Of a DNA stretch of 48,236 bases, positions 6,582 to 14,257 are shown in pieces. The notes under the pieces are model-generated. The model saw only the letters and a list, made by a program, of their open reading frames with translations, was not told the origin of the DNA and made no database searches. The DNA comes from CAZKTO01 sp964555685 (lineage in GTDB: Bacteria; Chloroflexota; Dehalococcoidia; SHYB01), in the NCBI GenBank assembly GCA_964555685.1, contig CAZKTO010000015.1, positions 1-48,236 of the forward strand. The letters run 5' to 3'. Position 1 is the stretch's first letter. Each line of letters starts with the position of its first letter. The translations under genes and the position numbers were made by a program.

Positions 6582-7802
6582 ATGACGCTCTTCCCACGGC
6601 ATCGCCCCCGGCTGAGGGCGAGGCTGCCCCTGCTTTCATGGCGGAGCGGCGCGCGCGCGGCGCTGGGCCTCGTGGCCGCCGCGGCGGGCCTCGCCCTCGT
6701 CCTCTCGGCCTGCACCGCCGGCGGCGTCGCCGTCGAGAAGGGCTGGTCCGGCCCCCACATCGATGGCGGCTTCCTCTACATCGGCACCCGCGACGGGAAG
6801 ATTGTCTCTCTCAAGACCACCCGCTTCGTCTCCAACCAGCCCCTGGACGTGGACGCCAAGACGCTGGACACCATCTTTGGGCTCGAGAAGAAGACGTCGT
6901 CCGACCCCGCCGCCGAGGGCGAATGGCAGTTCCCTCCCCAGAAGAAGACTACCATCAGCGCCATCTACGGTACGCCCGTCGTAACCAACGACAAGATCTT
7001 CGCCGGCTCCCTCAACCGCCGCCTGTACGCCCTGGACCGGAAGACTGGCGCCCCGGCCTGGCAGCCCTTTATCGCCCAGGGCGATATCTACGGCACCGCC
7101 GCCCTCGACGGCGACCGGCTGGTCTTCGCCGACGACAAGGGCTATGTCTACTCGATCCGCGCCGAGGACGGCCGCCCGGTCTGGCAGACCAAGGCTTCCG
7201 GGAAGCAGTTCTGGTCCTCCCCGACCGTGGCCGATGGCGTGGTCTACATCGGCGGCATGGACAAGACCCTCTACGCCCTGGACGCCGAGAGGGGCGCCAT
7301 CAAGTGGACGTTCAAGGCCGGCGGGGCCATCGCCTCCGCGCCGCTCGTCGTGGGCGACGCCCTCTACGTGGGGGACTTCGATGGCAAGTTCTACGCCATC
7401 GACCGGGCCACGGGCGCTCAGCAAGGCGTCTTCAAGGGCGAGAACTGGTTCTGGAACGACGCCCTCTACCATGACGGGGTCATCTACGTCGGCGACCTGA
7501 GCGGGAACTTCTACGCGCTGGACGAGGGGAGCCTGCGGGAGCGCTGGCGCTACCCGCCCCAGGACTCCGCCGAGACGAAGAAGCCCATCCGGGCCAAGGC
7601 CGTCATCATCGGCGACAAGGTCTTCGTCGCCAACCGGTCCGGCGCTGTCACCGCGCTGCGCCTGAAGGATGGCACGCCCGACCGGCGCGACTCCTTCGCC
7701 GTCGAGGCCCGCGTGCTCGCGTCGCTGGGCCACGGCGACGGCGTCCTCTACGTGAGCGGCCAGGACCAGCGCATCCATATCCAGAGGGCCAAGACGTCAT
7801 GA
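6582..7802 (+). CDS. PQQ-repeat beta-propeller lipoprotein (BamB-like)
   Basis: A lipoprotein signal ends at the lipobox LVLSAC, followed by a beta-propeller. The propeller carries repeated blades of the form 'YALDxxTGxxxW': LYALDRKTGAPAWQ, VYSIRAEDGRPVWQ, LYALDAERGAIKW, FYAIDRATGAQQG and FYALDEGSLRERW. This is the PQQ_2/BamB architecture, with no sign of enzymatic PQQ residues. Its place between yidD and yidC suggests a role next to the insertase on the outer face of the membrane, perhaps holding translocated domains. That is inference: the organism is probably not a classical diderm with BAM. ATG 6582 is preferred; TTG 6570 in the same frame is possible. About 406 residues. Confidence 0.8.
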   Translation: MTLFPRHRPRLRARLPLLSWRSGARAALGLVAAAAGLALVLSACTAGGVAVEKGWSGPHIDGGFLYIGTRDGKIVSLKTTRFVSNQPLDVDAKTLDTIFGLEKKTSSDPAAEGEWQFPPQKKTTISAIYGTPVVTNDKIFAGSLNRRLYALDRKTGAPAWQPFIAQGDIYGTAALDGDRLVFADDKGYVYSIRAEDGRPVWQTKASGKQFWSSPTVADGVVYIGGMDKTLYALDAERGAIKWTFKAGGAIASAPLVVGDALYVGDFDGKFYAIDRATGAQQGVFKGENWFWNDALYHDGVIYVGDLSGNFYALDEGSLRERWRYPPQDSAETKKPIRAKAVIIGDKVFVANRSGAVTALRLKDGTPDRRDSFAVEARVLASLGHGDGVLYVSGQDQRIHIQRAKTS

Positions 7803-7856
7803 CGACGCGACGAGCGAGCGCCCGGGCGCTCGCTCCAGGGAGCTAGGGACAGACCC

Positions 7857-8948
7857 GTGGACGCCATCGGCATCATCTGGAACGAGGGGATCGCGCACCC
7901 CTTGACCAACTTCCTGATCCTGCTCTACGCGGGGCTTGGCGGTCAGTTCTGGCTGGCCATCATCGCGTTCACCATTCTGACCCGCGTGGTCCTCTACCCC
8001 CTCACGCTCAAGCAGCTCAAACAGTCCCGGGCCATGATGGCCATCGGGCCCAAGGCCAAGGCCCTCCAGGAGAAGTACAAGAACGACAAGCAGCGCCAGA
8101 GCCGGGAGCTCATGAAGCTCTACCGGGAGAGCGGCGTCAACCCCCTGGGCTGCCTGGGGCCCATGATCATCCAGCTGCCGATCTTTATCGCCCTCTTCAA
8201 CGCCATCCGAAATGCGCTGGCGGACACGCCCGAGGGCCTGGTCGGCCTGTCGCAGCAGCTGTACTCGTGGCTGCCCGCGGTGAACGAGGCGATCCCCCTG
8301 AACAGCCATTTCCTGTGGCTCGACCTGGGCGCGCCCGATCCCACGCCGGTCCTGCCGGTGCTGGTGGGCGGCTCCATGTGGGTGACCCAGCGAATGATGC
8401 AGGTTCCGACGCTGGACCCGAGACAGCAGGCCCAGAACAGCATGATGAACTGGATGTTCCCGCTGCTGTTCGGACTGTGGACCTTCACCTTCCCCAGCGG
8501 CGTAGCGATCTACTGGGTCGTCTCCAACGGCGTCAGCATCGCCCTCCAGTACCGCGTGATGGGCTGGGGCGGGCTGGTGAAACAGCCGGTGCCGGCCCCG
8601 GCGCCCGCCGCCGTGGCCAGCGAGGCCGCCGAGCCGGAGGCGCCGGCGCTCCCGCCCGGGCCCGAGCCCAAGTCCGCGCCGGCCCCGGCGCCCGCCGCCC
8701 AAGGCGGGCTCGTGGGACTGGCCAAGCGTATCCTGTTCGGTTCACCGCCGGCTCCCGCTCCTCAGGCGCCCCCCGACGCCGCCAAGGCCTCGGAGCGCCA
8801 GGCGCCCAAGGAGGCGGTGGCCGTTGATGGAGGAGACTCCCGTGGAACCTCTAGAAATGACGGGCAAGACCGTCGACGAAGCTATCGAAAAGGCTCTGGC
8901 GAAGCTCGGGGTCGGAATCGACGACGTCGAGGTCGTCGTTCTCGATAG
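7857..8948 (+). CDS. yidC: Membrane protein insertase YidC/Oxa1
   Basis: YidC inserts proteins into the cytoplasmic membrane, alone or with SecYEG. The product starts at GTG 7857 (MDAIGIIWNEG). It has a first membrane segment, the WLAIIAFTILTRVVLYPLTLKQLKQSR segment with the conserved groove Arg (TRVVLYPL), the cytoplasmic helical hairpin, GVNPLGCLGPMIIQLPIF, and later membrane segments around VGGSMWVTQRMM and FTFPSGVAIYWVVSN. The form is the short Gram-positive/Oxa1 type without a large periplasmic domain. The C-terminus is a long Pro/Ala-rich, then strongly basic tail (ending RGRNRRRRGRRSR), as in insertases that bind ribosomes. The last 122 bp overlap jag in another frame, so the basic tail is partly dictated by the overlap. 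Confidence 0.95.
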   Translation: MDAIGIIWNEGIAHPLTNFLILLYAGLGGQFWLAIIAFTILTRVVLYPLTLKQLKQSRAMMAIGPKAKALQEKYKNDKQRQSRELMKLYRESGVNPLGCLGPMIIQLPIFIALFNAIRNALADTPEGLVGLSQQLYSWLPAVNEAIPLNSHFLWLDLGAPDPTPVLPVLVGGSMWVTQRMMQVPTLDPRQQAQNSMMNWMFPLLFGLWTFTFPSGVAIYWVVSNGVSIALQYRVMGWGGLVKQPVPAPAPAAVASEAAEPEAPALPPGPEPKSAPAPAPAAQGGLVGLAKRILFGSPPAPAPQAPPDAAKASERQAPKEAVAVDGGDSRGTSRNDGQDRRRSYRKGSGEARGRNRRRRGRRSR

Positions 8949-9564
8949 GGGTCGCGGCGGCATCCTGGGCATCGGCGCGGAGGAGGCCCGGGTCCAGGTC
9001 ATGCCACGGCAGGTGGACCTGATCGACCTGGCCAAGGAGACCATCGAGTCGCTCCTGCGGGCCATGGGCGTCTCGGCCACCGTCGGGCTGCCCGAGACCT
9101 CCGCCAGCAAGGCGCCCTCCGCGACCGCTGGCAGCCTGGCGTTCAACATCGATGGCGAAGACGCCGGGCTCCTCATCGGCCGCCGGGGCGAGACCCTCTC
9201 GGCGCTCCAGTTCATCGTCAACTTCATCCTGAGCCGCAAGAGCCAGAAGCGCACCATCATCGACATCGATGTCGAGGACTACCGCGCCCGGCGGTACGAG
9301 TCGCTGCGCAACCTGGCCCTGCGCATGGCCGAGCGGGTCGCCCAGACGGGTCGCCCCTTCATCATGGAGCCCATGCCGGCCCGGGAGCGCCGAATCGTCC
9401 ACCTGGCCCTGACCGACCACCCACGGGTGACGACGGAGAGCGTCGGCGAGGGCGAGGCGCGCCAGGTGACGGTGGTGCCGAAGCACGGCCCGCGGCCCCC
9501 ACAGCACCGTGACGACCGCCCGCGCCATCTCGAACGCCCGCCGGAGCGGATGCCTGACGATTGA
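8827..9564 (+). CDS. jag: Jag/KhpB RNA-binding protein (Jag-N, KH, R3H)
   Basis: The product has the Jag-N domain (GKTVDEAIEKALAKLGVGID, then VLDRGRGGILGIGAEEARV), a KH-II domain with the GLLIGRRGETLSALQ loop, and an R3H domain around EPMPARERRIVHLALTDHP. KhpB is an RNA-binding regulator of envelope and cell division genes and is nearly always next to yidC. An AAGGAGG at 8810-8816 supports ATG 8827; TTG 8824 is one codon earlier. It overlaps yidC by 122 bp. Confidence 0.93.
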   Translation: MEETPVEPLEMTGKTVDEAIEKALAKLGVGIDDVEVVVLDRGRGGILGIGAEEARVQVMPRQVDLIDLAKETIESLLRAMGVSATVGLPETSASKAPSATAGSLAFNIDGEDAGLLIGRRGETLSALQFIVNFILSRKSQKRTIIDIDVEDYRARRYESLRNLALRMAERVAQTGRPFIMEPMPARERRIVHLALTDHPRVTTESVGEGEARQVTVVPKHGPRPPQHRDDRPRHLERPPERMPDD

Positions 9565-9584
9565 CCAGGGGTCTCTCGGTCGCT

Positions 9585-9624
9585 CTGGGAACCCTTTCTT
9601 GACAGAAAGGTGTTCCCAGAATAA
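9585..9624. repeat. 40-bp hairpin repeat, copy 1
   Basis: The 40 bases match the copy at 33174-33213 at 39 positions. Arms CTGGGAAC-CCTTTCT and AGAAAGG-GTTCCCAG pair with one bulged base around TTGAC. It lies between jag and the T-box leader, where it may serve as a terminator for the rpmH-jag operon. There is no T-tract. Confidence 0.75.
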
Positions 9625-9642
9625 TCGAACGACCCTGGGTGA

Positions 9643-9671
9643 TTGACGGGTGTCCGCCGTTCTGATAGCTT
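9643..9671 (+). promoter_or_regulatory. Possible promoter of the T-box-ileS transcript
   Basis: TTGACG at 9643-9648 followed by poor -10 candidates (TGATAG 9663-9668 or TAGCTT 9666-9671). Weak, but placed correctly ahead of the leader. Confidence 0.35.
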
Positions 9672-9827
9672 CGTAGCAGAGGCGACGACGGAGCCGAGTA
9701 GCCTTCGGACGGACGCACAGCGAGCCCGGTACCGTGGGAGCGGGCGCGCACCACGAAGGCGAAGATCACTCCCGAGCCGCTGCCCGAACGTCCTTCTCGC
9801 ACGGAGAGGACCAGTAGACGCAGCCGG

Positions 9828-9849
9828 GTACCCCGACAGGTCGGGGTAC
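9828..9849. repeat. Dispersed palindrome inside the T-box leader
   Basis: The core CCCCGACAGGTCGGGG is at 9831-9846, with GTA/TAC extending the arms to 10 bp. It forms its own stem between stem I and the antiterminator, where stem III or a linker would be. Confidence 0.8.
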
Positions 9850-9930
9850 GCCCACCGTTATCGGGGCGTTCGAGGCGCTGTCCTTCCCGCATGGGAAAGA
9901 CGGAACAAGGGTGGTACCGCGGGAGCTTCG

Positions 9931-9965
9931 ATCCCGTCCCTTGGGGGGCGGGATTTTTGTTTTGA
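9931..9965 (+). terminator. T-box-controlled terminator
   Basis: A GC-rich stem (ATCCCG...CGGGAT with inner CCC/GGG) is followed by TTTTTGTTTT. The 5' arm is adjacent to the T-box sequence, as needed for the mutually exclusive antiterminator. Confidence 0.8.
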
Positions 9966-10001
9966 TCGATGGCGGCCCTGCGGGACCTGGGGAGCGCAGC
10001 C

Positions 10002-13000
10002 ATGGCGAAGCAGAAGACGAAGCGTCCGGAGCCCGCCAGGGGCGGGGACACGCCGCTGCCCGCAGGCGCGGCCCGGGGGCGCTTCAATCCCGTCTCCAGC
10101 CGCGTCAGCTTCCCCAAGATGGAGGAGGGCGTCCTCCAGCTCTGGCGGGAGCGGGACGTCTTTCGGCGAAGCGTCCAGCAGCGTGAGGGCCGCCCCACGT
10201 TCATCCTGTACGAGGGCCCGCCGACGGCCAACGGCAGCCCCGGCATCCACCACGTCCTCTCGCGCGTCTTCAAGGACATCTTCCCGCGCTACAAGACCAT
10301 GAAGGGCTTCCAGGCCCCGCGCAAGGGCGGCTGGGACACCCACGGCCTTCCCGTGGAGCTGGAGGTGGAGAGGGAGCTCAAGCTCACATCCAAGACGGAG
10401 ATCGAGGCCTACGGCGTCGAGCGGTTCAATCAGCGCTGCCGGGAGAGCGTCTTCCGCTACGTCGGCGAGTGGGAGGCGATGACGGAGCGCGTGGGCTTCT
10501 GGGTCGATCTCGAGCACGCCTACGTCACCTACGACAACGGCTACATCGAGACGGGCTGGTGGATCGTCAAGCGGCTCTGGGAGAAGGGGCTGGTCTACCA
10601 GGGGCGGCGGGTGGCGCCCCACTGCCCGCGCTGCGGCACCACCCTCTCCTCCCACGAGGTGGCCCTGGGCTACCAGGACGAGACGCCCGATCCCTCGATC
10701 TACGTCAAGTTTCGCATCGTGCCGGAGACGGCGCCCGCCGCGCTGCGTCCGCACCTGAGCGGGCCGGCCTTCCTCCTCGCCTGGACCACCACGCCCTGGA
10801 CGCTCCCCGGCAACACGGCCCTCAGCGTCAACGCCGAGGAGCGCTACGTCCTCGTGCGGCTCCGGGAGTCGGGCGAGCTCCTGGTCCTCGCCCGCGCCCT
10901 GCTGGACCAGGCGCTCCGCGGGGAGTATGCGGTGCTCGCCGAGCTGCCGGGCGCGGAGCTCGCCGGCATGAAGTACGAACCGCTGTATGACCCGCGCAGA
11001 TATGAAGTCGCGATCGAGCAATTCGTCTACAGCAAAAACGAGTGCGTTCGGGTGTGGCCGCCGGTCCAGGGAGTTGTCAGTCTGTCGCTGCCGGACCCGC
11101 TGACCTACCCGGTCATCGCCGCCGAGTTCGTCTCCATGATCGACGGCACCGGGATCGTCCACACGGCCCCGGCCTTCGGCCAGGACGACTATCAGGCCGG
11201 CGTCGCCAACGGCCTCCTCTTCGTTCAGCCGGTCAAGCTGAACGGCGAGTTCGAGGGCAGCTACCCGTGGACGGGCAAGTTCGTCAAGCGGGCCGACCCG
11301 GCCATCATGGACGATCTCAAGGCCCGCGGGCTCCTCTACCGGCGCGAGACGATCAAGCACACCTATCCCTTCTGCTGGCGCTGCGAGACGCCGCTCCTCT
11401 ACTACGCCAAGAGCTCCTGGTACCTGCGCACCACCGCCGTCAAGGAGCGGCTGCTCGAAGCGAACCAGGCCATCGGCTGGCACCCGGAGCACGTGAAGGA
11501 CGGCCGGTTCGGCGAGTGGCTGCGCGGCAACGTCGACTGGGCCATCTCCCGCGAGCGCTTCTGGGGCACGCCCTGGCCCGTCTGGGAGTGCGACAGGATG
11601 CACTCTCTTCACCAGGAAGTCATTGGGAGCGTCGATGAGCTGCGGCGCAAGCCTGGAGTCCGGGGAGTCGCCGATAGTCTCGATCTACACCGGCCTTTCG
11701 TCGATGCAATCACATTCCAGTGTGGGTTCGAGAATGGCGCCTGCGGCGGGACGATGCGCCGCCTGCCCGAGGTCATGGACTGCTGGTTCGATTCGGGCGC
11801 CATGCCGCTCGCCCAGTGGCACTACCCCTTCGAGAACCGGGAGCTCGTCGAGTCGGGCGGCTGGTACCCCGCCGACTACATCTGCGAGGCGGTGGACCAG
11901 ACCCGCGGCTGGTTCTACAGCCTCCACGCCATCGCCACGCTCCTGGAGGCCGCCACCGGCGGCCTGCTCAAGGCGCCGTGCTACCGGTCCGTCATCTGCC
12001 TGGGGCACATCCTGGACGCCAAGGGCGAGAAGATGAGCAAGAGCCGCGGCAACATAGTCAGCCCCGCCGAGGTGATCGACGCCCATGGCGCCGACGCCGT
12101 GCGCTGGTACCTGTACACCGCCACGCCGCCGGGCAACAGCCGCCGCTTCTCGGCCCAGCTCGTCGCCGAGGCCGTCCGCACCTTCCTCTTGACCCTGTGG
12201 AACACCTACTCGTTCTTCGTCACCTACGCCAACATCGATGGCTTCGATCCGGCCCGGTCGAAGGGCCCGCCGGCGTCCGAGCTGGACCGGTGGGTCCTCT
12301 CGCGGCTCCACAGCACGATCGCCGACGTCACCGCTTCCATGGACGGCTACGACCCGACGACGGCGGCCCGCAGGATCGAGGCCTTCGTAGACGACCTCTC
12401 TAACTGGTACGTGCGCCGGAGCCGCCGCCGCTTCTGGAAGCCTGTCCTGAGCAGCGTCGAAGGAAGCGAGAGCGACGAGGACAAGGCCTCGGCCCACCGG
12501 ACGCTCTACGAGTGCCTGGTGACGCTCTCCAGGCTCATCGCCCCCTTCACGCCCTTCGTTGCCGAGGAGCTCTACCAGAATCTCGTGCGCTCGGCGGAGC
12601 CGGCGGCGCCGGAGAGCGTGCACCTGGCCGACTACCCCGTCGCCGACGCGGCCATGATCGATGCCGGTCTGGAGCGGAGGACGGACCTGGTCATCAAGGC
12701 GGTGAGCCTGGGCCGGGCCGCGCGCAACAAGGCGAAGATCCGGGTGCGGCAGCCGCTGGCGAAGCTGGTTGTGGCGGTGCGGGAGGCGCAGTACCGGGAG
12801 GCGCTCATGGCCCAGGCGGGCCAGGTACAGGAGGAGCTGAACGTCAAGGCGCTGGCATTGGTGGACGACGAGGCGGAGCTGGTGACGTACCGGGTGCAGG
12901 GGAACCCGAAGGCCCTGGGGCCCAAACACGGGCCGGCGATGGGCCGGGTCATGGCCGCCATCGCCCGTGCCGACGCGCGGCCGTTGGCGCTCCGGATCCA

Positions 13001-13427
13001 GTCGGGCGCCGCCGTCGAGATCGAGGGCTACGCGCTGGAGCCGGGCGACCTCGAGGTGGTGGCGGAGGACCGGCCGGGCTTCGCGGCGGCGGCCGAGGGC
13101 GGGCTGACGGTGGCCGTGATGACGGAGGTGACGCCGGAGCTGGCGCTGGAGGGCCTGGCGAGGGAGTTGGTGCACCGCATCCAGACGATGCGCCGCGCCG
13201 CCGGGTTCGATATCGCCGACCGCATCGTGACCTACTACGAGACGGACGACGCGACGGCGCGGGCCTTCGCCGTCCACGGCGCGTACATCGGCCAGGAGAC
13301 GCTCTCGGTGCGCCTCGAGAGCGGCGCGGCGCCGGCGGGGGCGTACGTGGAGCCGGTGAAGGTGCAGGGGTCGGAGGGGCGGCTGGGGGTGGCGAGAGCT
13401 CACGGGCCGTCAGCCGCGGACCCGTAG
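10002..13427 (+). CDS. ileS: Isoleucine--tRNA ligase (class with eukaryote-like sequence)
   Basis: IleRS charges tRNA-Ile and edits Val-tRNA. The class I signature appears as GPPTANGSPGIHH (the HIGH box in type 2 form) and KMSKSRGN. Editing-domain motifs WTTTPWTLPGNTAL and GTGIVHTAPAFG are intact. The 'NGxPGIHH' form and length (1141 residues) fit the type 2 group often linked to mupirocin tolerance; that link is family knowledge, not shown here. GGGAG eight bases before ATG 10002 supports this start over ATG 9969. Two stretches (about 10985-11080 and 11590-11740) use A/T-ending codons unlike the rest, and a short repeat is inserted in frame at 12445-12464. The gene is controlled by the T-box leader. 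Confidence 0.96.
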   Translation: MAKQKTKRPEPARGGDTPLPAGAARGRFNPVSSRVSFPKMEEGVLQLWRERDVFRRSVQQREGRPTFILYEGPPTANGSPGIHHVLSRVFKDIFPRYKTMKGFQAPRKGGWDTHGLPVELEVERELKLTSKTEIEAYGVERFNQRCRESVFRYVGEWEAMTERVGFWVDLEHAYVTYDNGYIETGWWIVKRLWEKGLVYQGRRVAPHCPRCGTTLSSHEVALGYQDETPDPSIYVKFRIVPETAPAALRPHLSGPAFLLAWTTTPWTLPGNTALSVNAEERYVLVRLRESGELLVLARALLDQALRGEYAVLAELPGAELAGMKYEPLYDPRRYEVAIEQFVYSKNECVRVWPPVQGVVSLSLPDPLTYPVIAAEFVSMIDGTGIVHTAPAFGQDDYQAGVANGLLFVQPVKLNGEFEGSYPWTGKFVKRADPAIMDDLKARGLLYRRETIKHTYPFCWRCETPLLYYAKSSWYLRTTAVKERLLEANQAIGWHPEHVKDGRFGEWLRGNVDWAISRERFWGTPWPVWECDRMHSLHQEVIGSVDELRRKPGVRGVADSLDLHRPFVDAITFQCGFENGACGGTMRRLPEVMDCWFDSGAMPLAQWHYPFENRELVESGGWYPADYICEAVDQTRGWFYSLHAIATLLEAATGGLLKAPCYRSVICLGHILDAKGEKMSKSRGNIVSPAEVIDAHGADAVRWYLYTATPPGNSRRFSAQLVAEAVRTFLLTLWNTYSFFVTYANIDGFDPARSKGPPASELDRWVLSRLHSTIADVTASMDGYDPTTAARRIEAFVDDLSNWYVRRSRRRFWKPVLSSVEGSESDEDKASAHRTLYECLVTLSRLIAPFTPFVAEELYQNLVRSAEPAAPESVHLADYPVADAAMIDAGLERRTDLVIKAVSLGRAARNKAKIRVRQPLAKLVVAVREAQYREALMAQAGQVQEELNVKALALVDDEAELVTYRVQGNPKALGPKHGPAMGRVMAAIARADARPLALRIQSGAAVEIEGYALEPGDLEVVAEDRPGFAAAAEGGLTVAVMTEVTPELALEGLARELVHRIQTMRRAAGFDIADRIVTYYETDDATARAFAVHGAYIGQETLSVRLESGAAPAGAYVEPVKVQGSEGRLGVARAHGPSAADP
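12445..12464. repeat. Short repeat inserted in frame in ileS
   Basis: TCCTGAGCAGCGTCGAAGGA resembles a short repeat family, TCCTGAGC...GTCGAAGGA, that I know from many bacterial genomes. In IleRS it adds about ten residues (PVLSSVEGSE) after RRSRRRFWK, in the anticodon-binding domain, where relatives usually go straight into an acidic loop. Confidence 0.5.
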
Positions 13428-13438
13428 CGGCGCGCCGT

Positions 13439-13930
13439 TCACTTCTTCCAGAAGGCCCACCACGGCTTCTTCGCAGGAGCCTTCGCCGCCTCCTCGGGAC
13501 GTACGACTGCATGCACCGCCGCCGTGCTCGGCAGCGCTCCGAATACTCTGGGGAAGAGGCTTCGCAGCCGCTCGTGCTCTTCCGGCGAGAACTCACGGAC
13601 CACAGTCTGGACCACCGCTACGTGGCGCATGGCGATGGGGCCGGGCGCTTCGTCAATGAACGCATCGTAAGAGTGCGAAACCTTTTGGACCATCTCGGGG
13701 TCCATCCGGAGCCAGACCTGCATCCGCGACAGGGTAAACGAACGCAGCTTGTCCTCCGATAGTTTGTTGTAGGCAGCCTCCTCCATAGCCTTCAGCCGGC
13801 GCTTCCGTTCGTCCTCCGGGAGGGCGGCGAGCTCCTCGTATCGCTTTTGCATCAGAGGCTCTCGCGTGCCTTTCTCGAGGTCGGCAAGCTTCACCCAATC
13901 GTCCGCTCCGGCGTTCCCGGCGGTAGTCAT
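13439..13930 (-). CDS. Unknown 163-residue protein
   Basis: I do not recognise this family. ATG 13930 follows a very strong purine-rich ribosome site (GGGGAGGGGGAGGCT), so the start is clear. The protein is soluble and helix-rich: KRYEELAALPEDERKRRLKAM, then a segment with SEDKLRSFTLSRMQVWLRMDPEM and a C-terminal tail KKPWWAFWKK. The aromatic-basic end could touch membrane or nucleic acid, but this is speculation. It is convergent with ileS and has its own good promoter. Confidence 0.75.
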   Translation of the reverse strand: MTTAGNAGADDWVKLADLEKGTREPLMQKRYEELAALPEDERKRRLKAMEEAAYNKLSEDKLRSFTLSRMQVWLRMDPEMVQKVSHSYDAFIDEAPGPIAMRHVAVVQTVVREFSPEEHERLRSLFPRVFGALPSTAAVHAVVRPEEAAKAPAKKPWWAFWKK

Positions 13931-13997
13931 AGCCTCCCCCTCCCCATGGACCAGGCGCCCCTTCCCGTGACTGGGACCAGACCTGAATGGTGCGGAG

Positions 13998-14026
13998 AAC
14001 ATAACCGTCAGCTAGCGTACTGTCAA
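13998..14026 (-). promoter_or_regulatory. Promoter of the unknown gene at 13439-13930
   Basis: On the minus strand TTGACA (14026 to 14021), a 17-bp spacer and TATGTT (14003 to 13998). Confidence 0.65.
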
Positions 14027-14037
14027 GCATCGCAGCC

Positions 14038-14133
14038 GTCATTGCGAGGAGTCCCCGACGAAGCAATCTCAAACACAGGCTGGCACGGGATGTTTCAGAT
14101 TGCTTCGTCCGCCTGCGGCGGACTCGCAATGAC
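14038..14133. repeat. 96-bp inverted-repeat element (MITE-like)
   Basis: Left arm 14038-14069 begins GTCATTGCGAGGAGTCC and contains GACGAAGCAATCT. The right arm 14097-14133 contains AGATTGCTTCGTC and ends GGACTCGCAATGAC. The arms are nearly complementary over 25-30 bases. Elements with these 'ATTGCGAGGAG/CGAAGCAATC' ends are, to my knowledge, dispersed in several Chloroflexota genomes. The 13931-14257 spacer otherwise contains only promoters. Confidence 0.7.
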
Positions 14134-14209
14134 CCGGAGGGTCCCCACCGCCGAGAATGAAAAGGCCCTGTGAGGTTCGCGGCGTTGCACCGGTCGCAAC
14201 GACATCCAA

Positions 14210-14218
14210 TGCTATAAT
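14210..14218 (+). promoter_or_regulatory. polA promoter, extended -10
   Basis: TGCTATAAT at 14210-14218, 39 bp before the polA ATG. No good -35 at normal distance (TTGCAC at 14185 is 22 bp away), which fits an extended -10 promoter. Confidence 0.6.
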
Positions 14219-14257
14219 TCCCCCGCACTCCCGTGAATCGCCCCTCGCGGTCGCACC

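Larger units (their letters stand above)
9675..9965 (+). ncRNA. T-box leader of ileS
   Basis: The T-box sequence AAGGGTGGTACCGCGG is at 9907-9922 and includes the UGG that pairs with the free NCCA end of uncharged tRNA. It is followed by a terminator hairpin (9931-9953) and T-run. An isoleucine codon ATC at 9765-9767, in the context GAAGATCAC, is a good specifier candidate in the stem I loop. Low charging of tRNA-Ile would favour the antiterminator and let ileS be transcribed. One 16-bp palindrome lies inside the leader between stem I and the antiterminator. The T-box call is secure; the specifier and exact 5' end are inferred. Confidence 0.85.
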
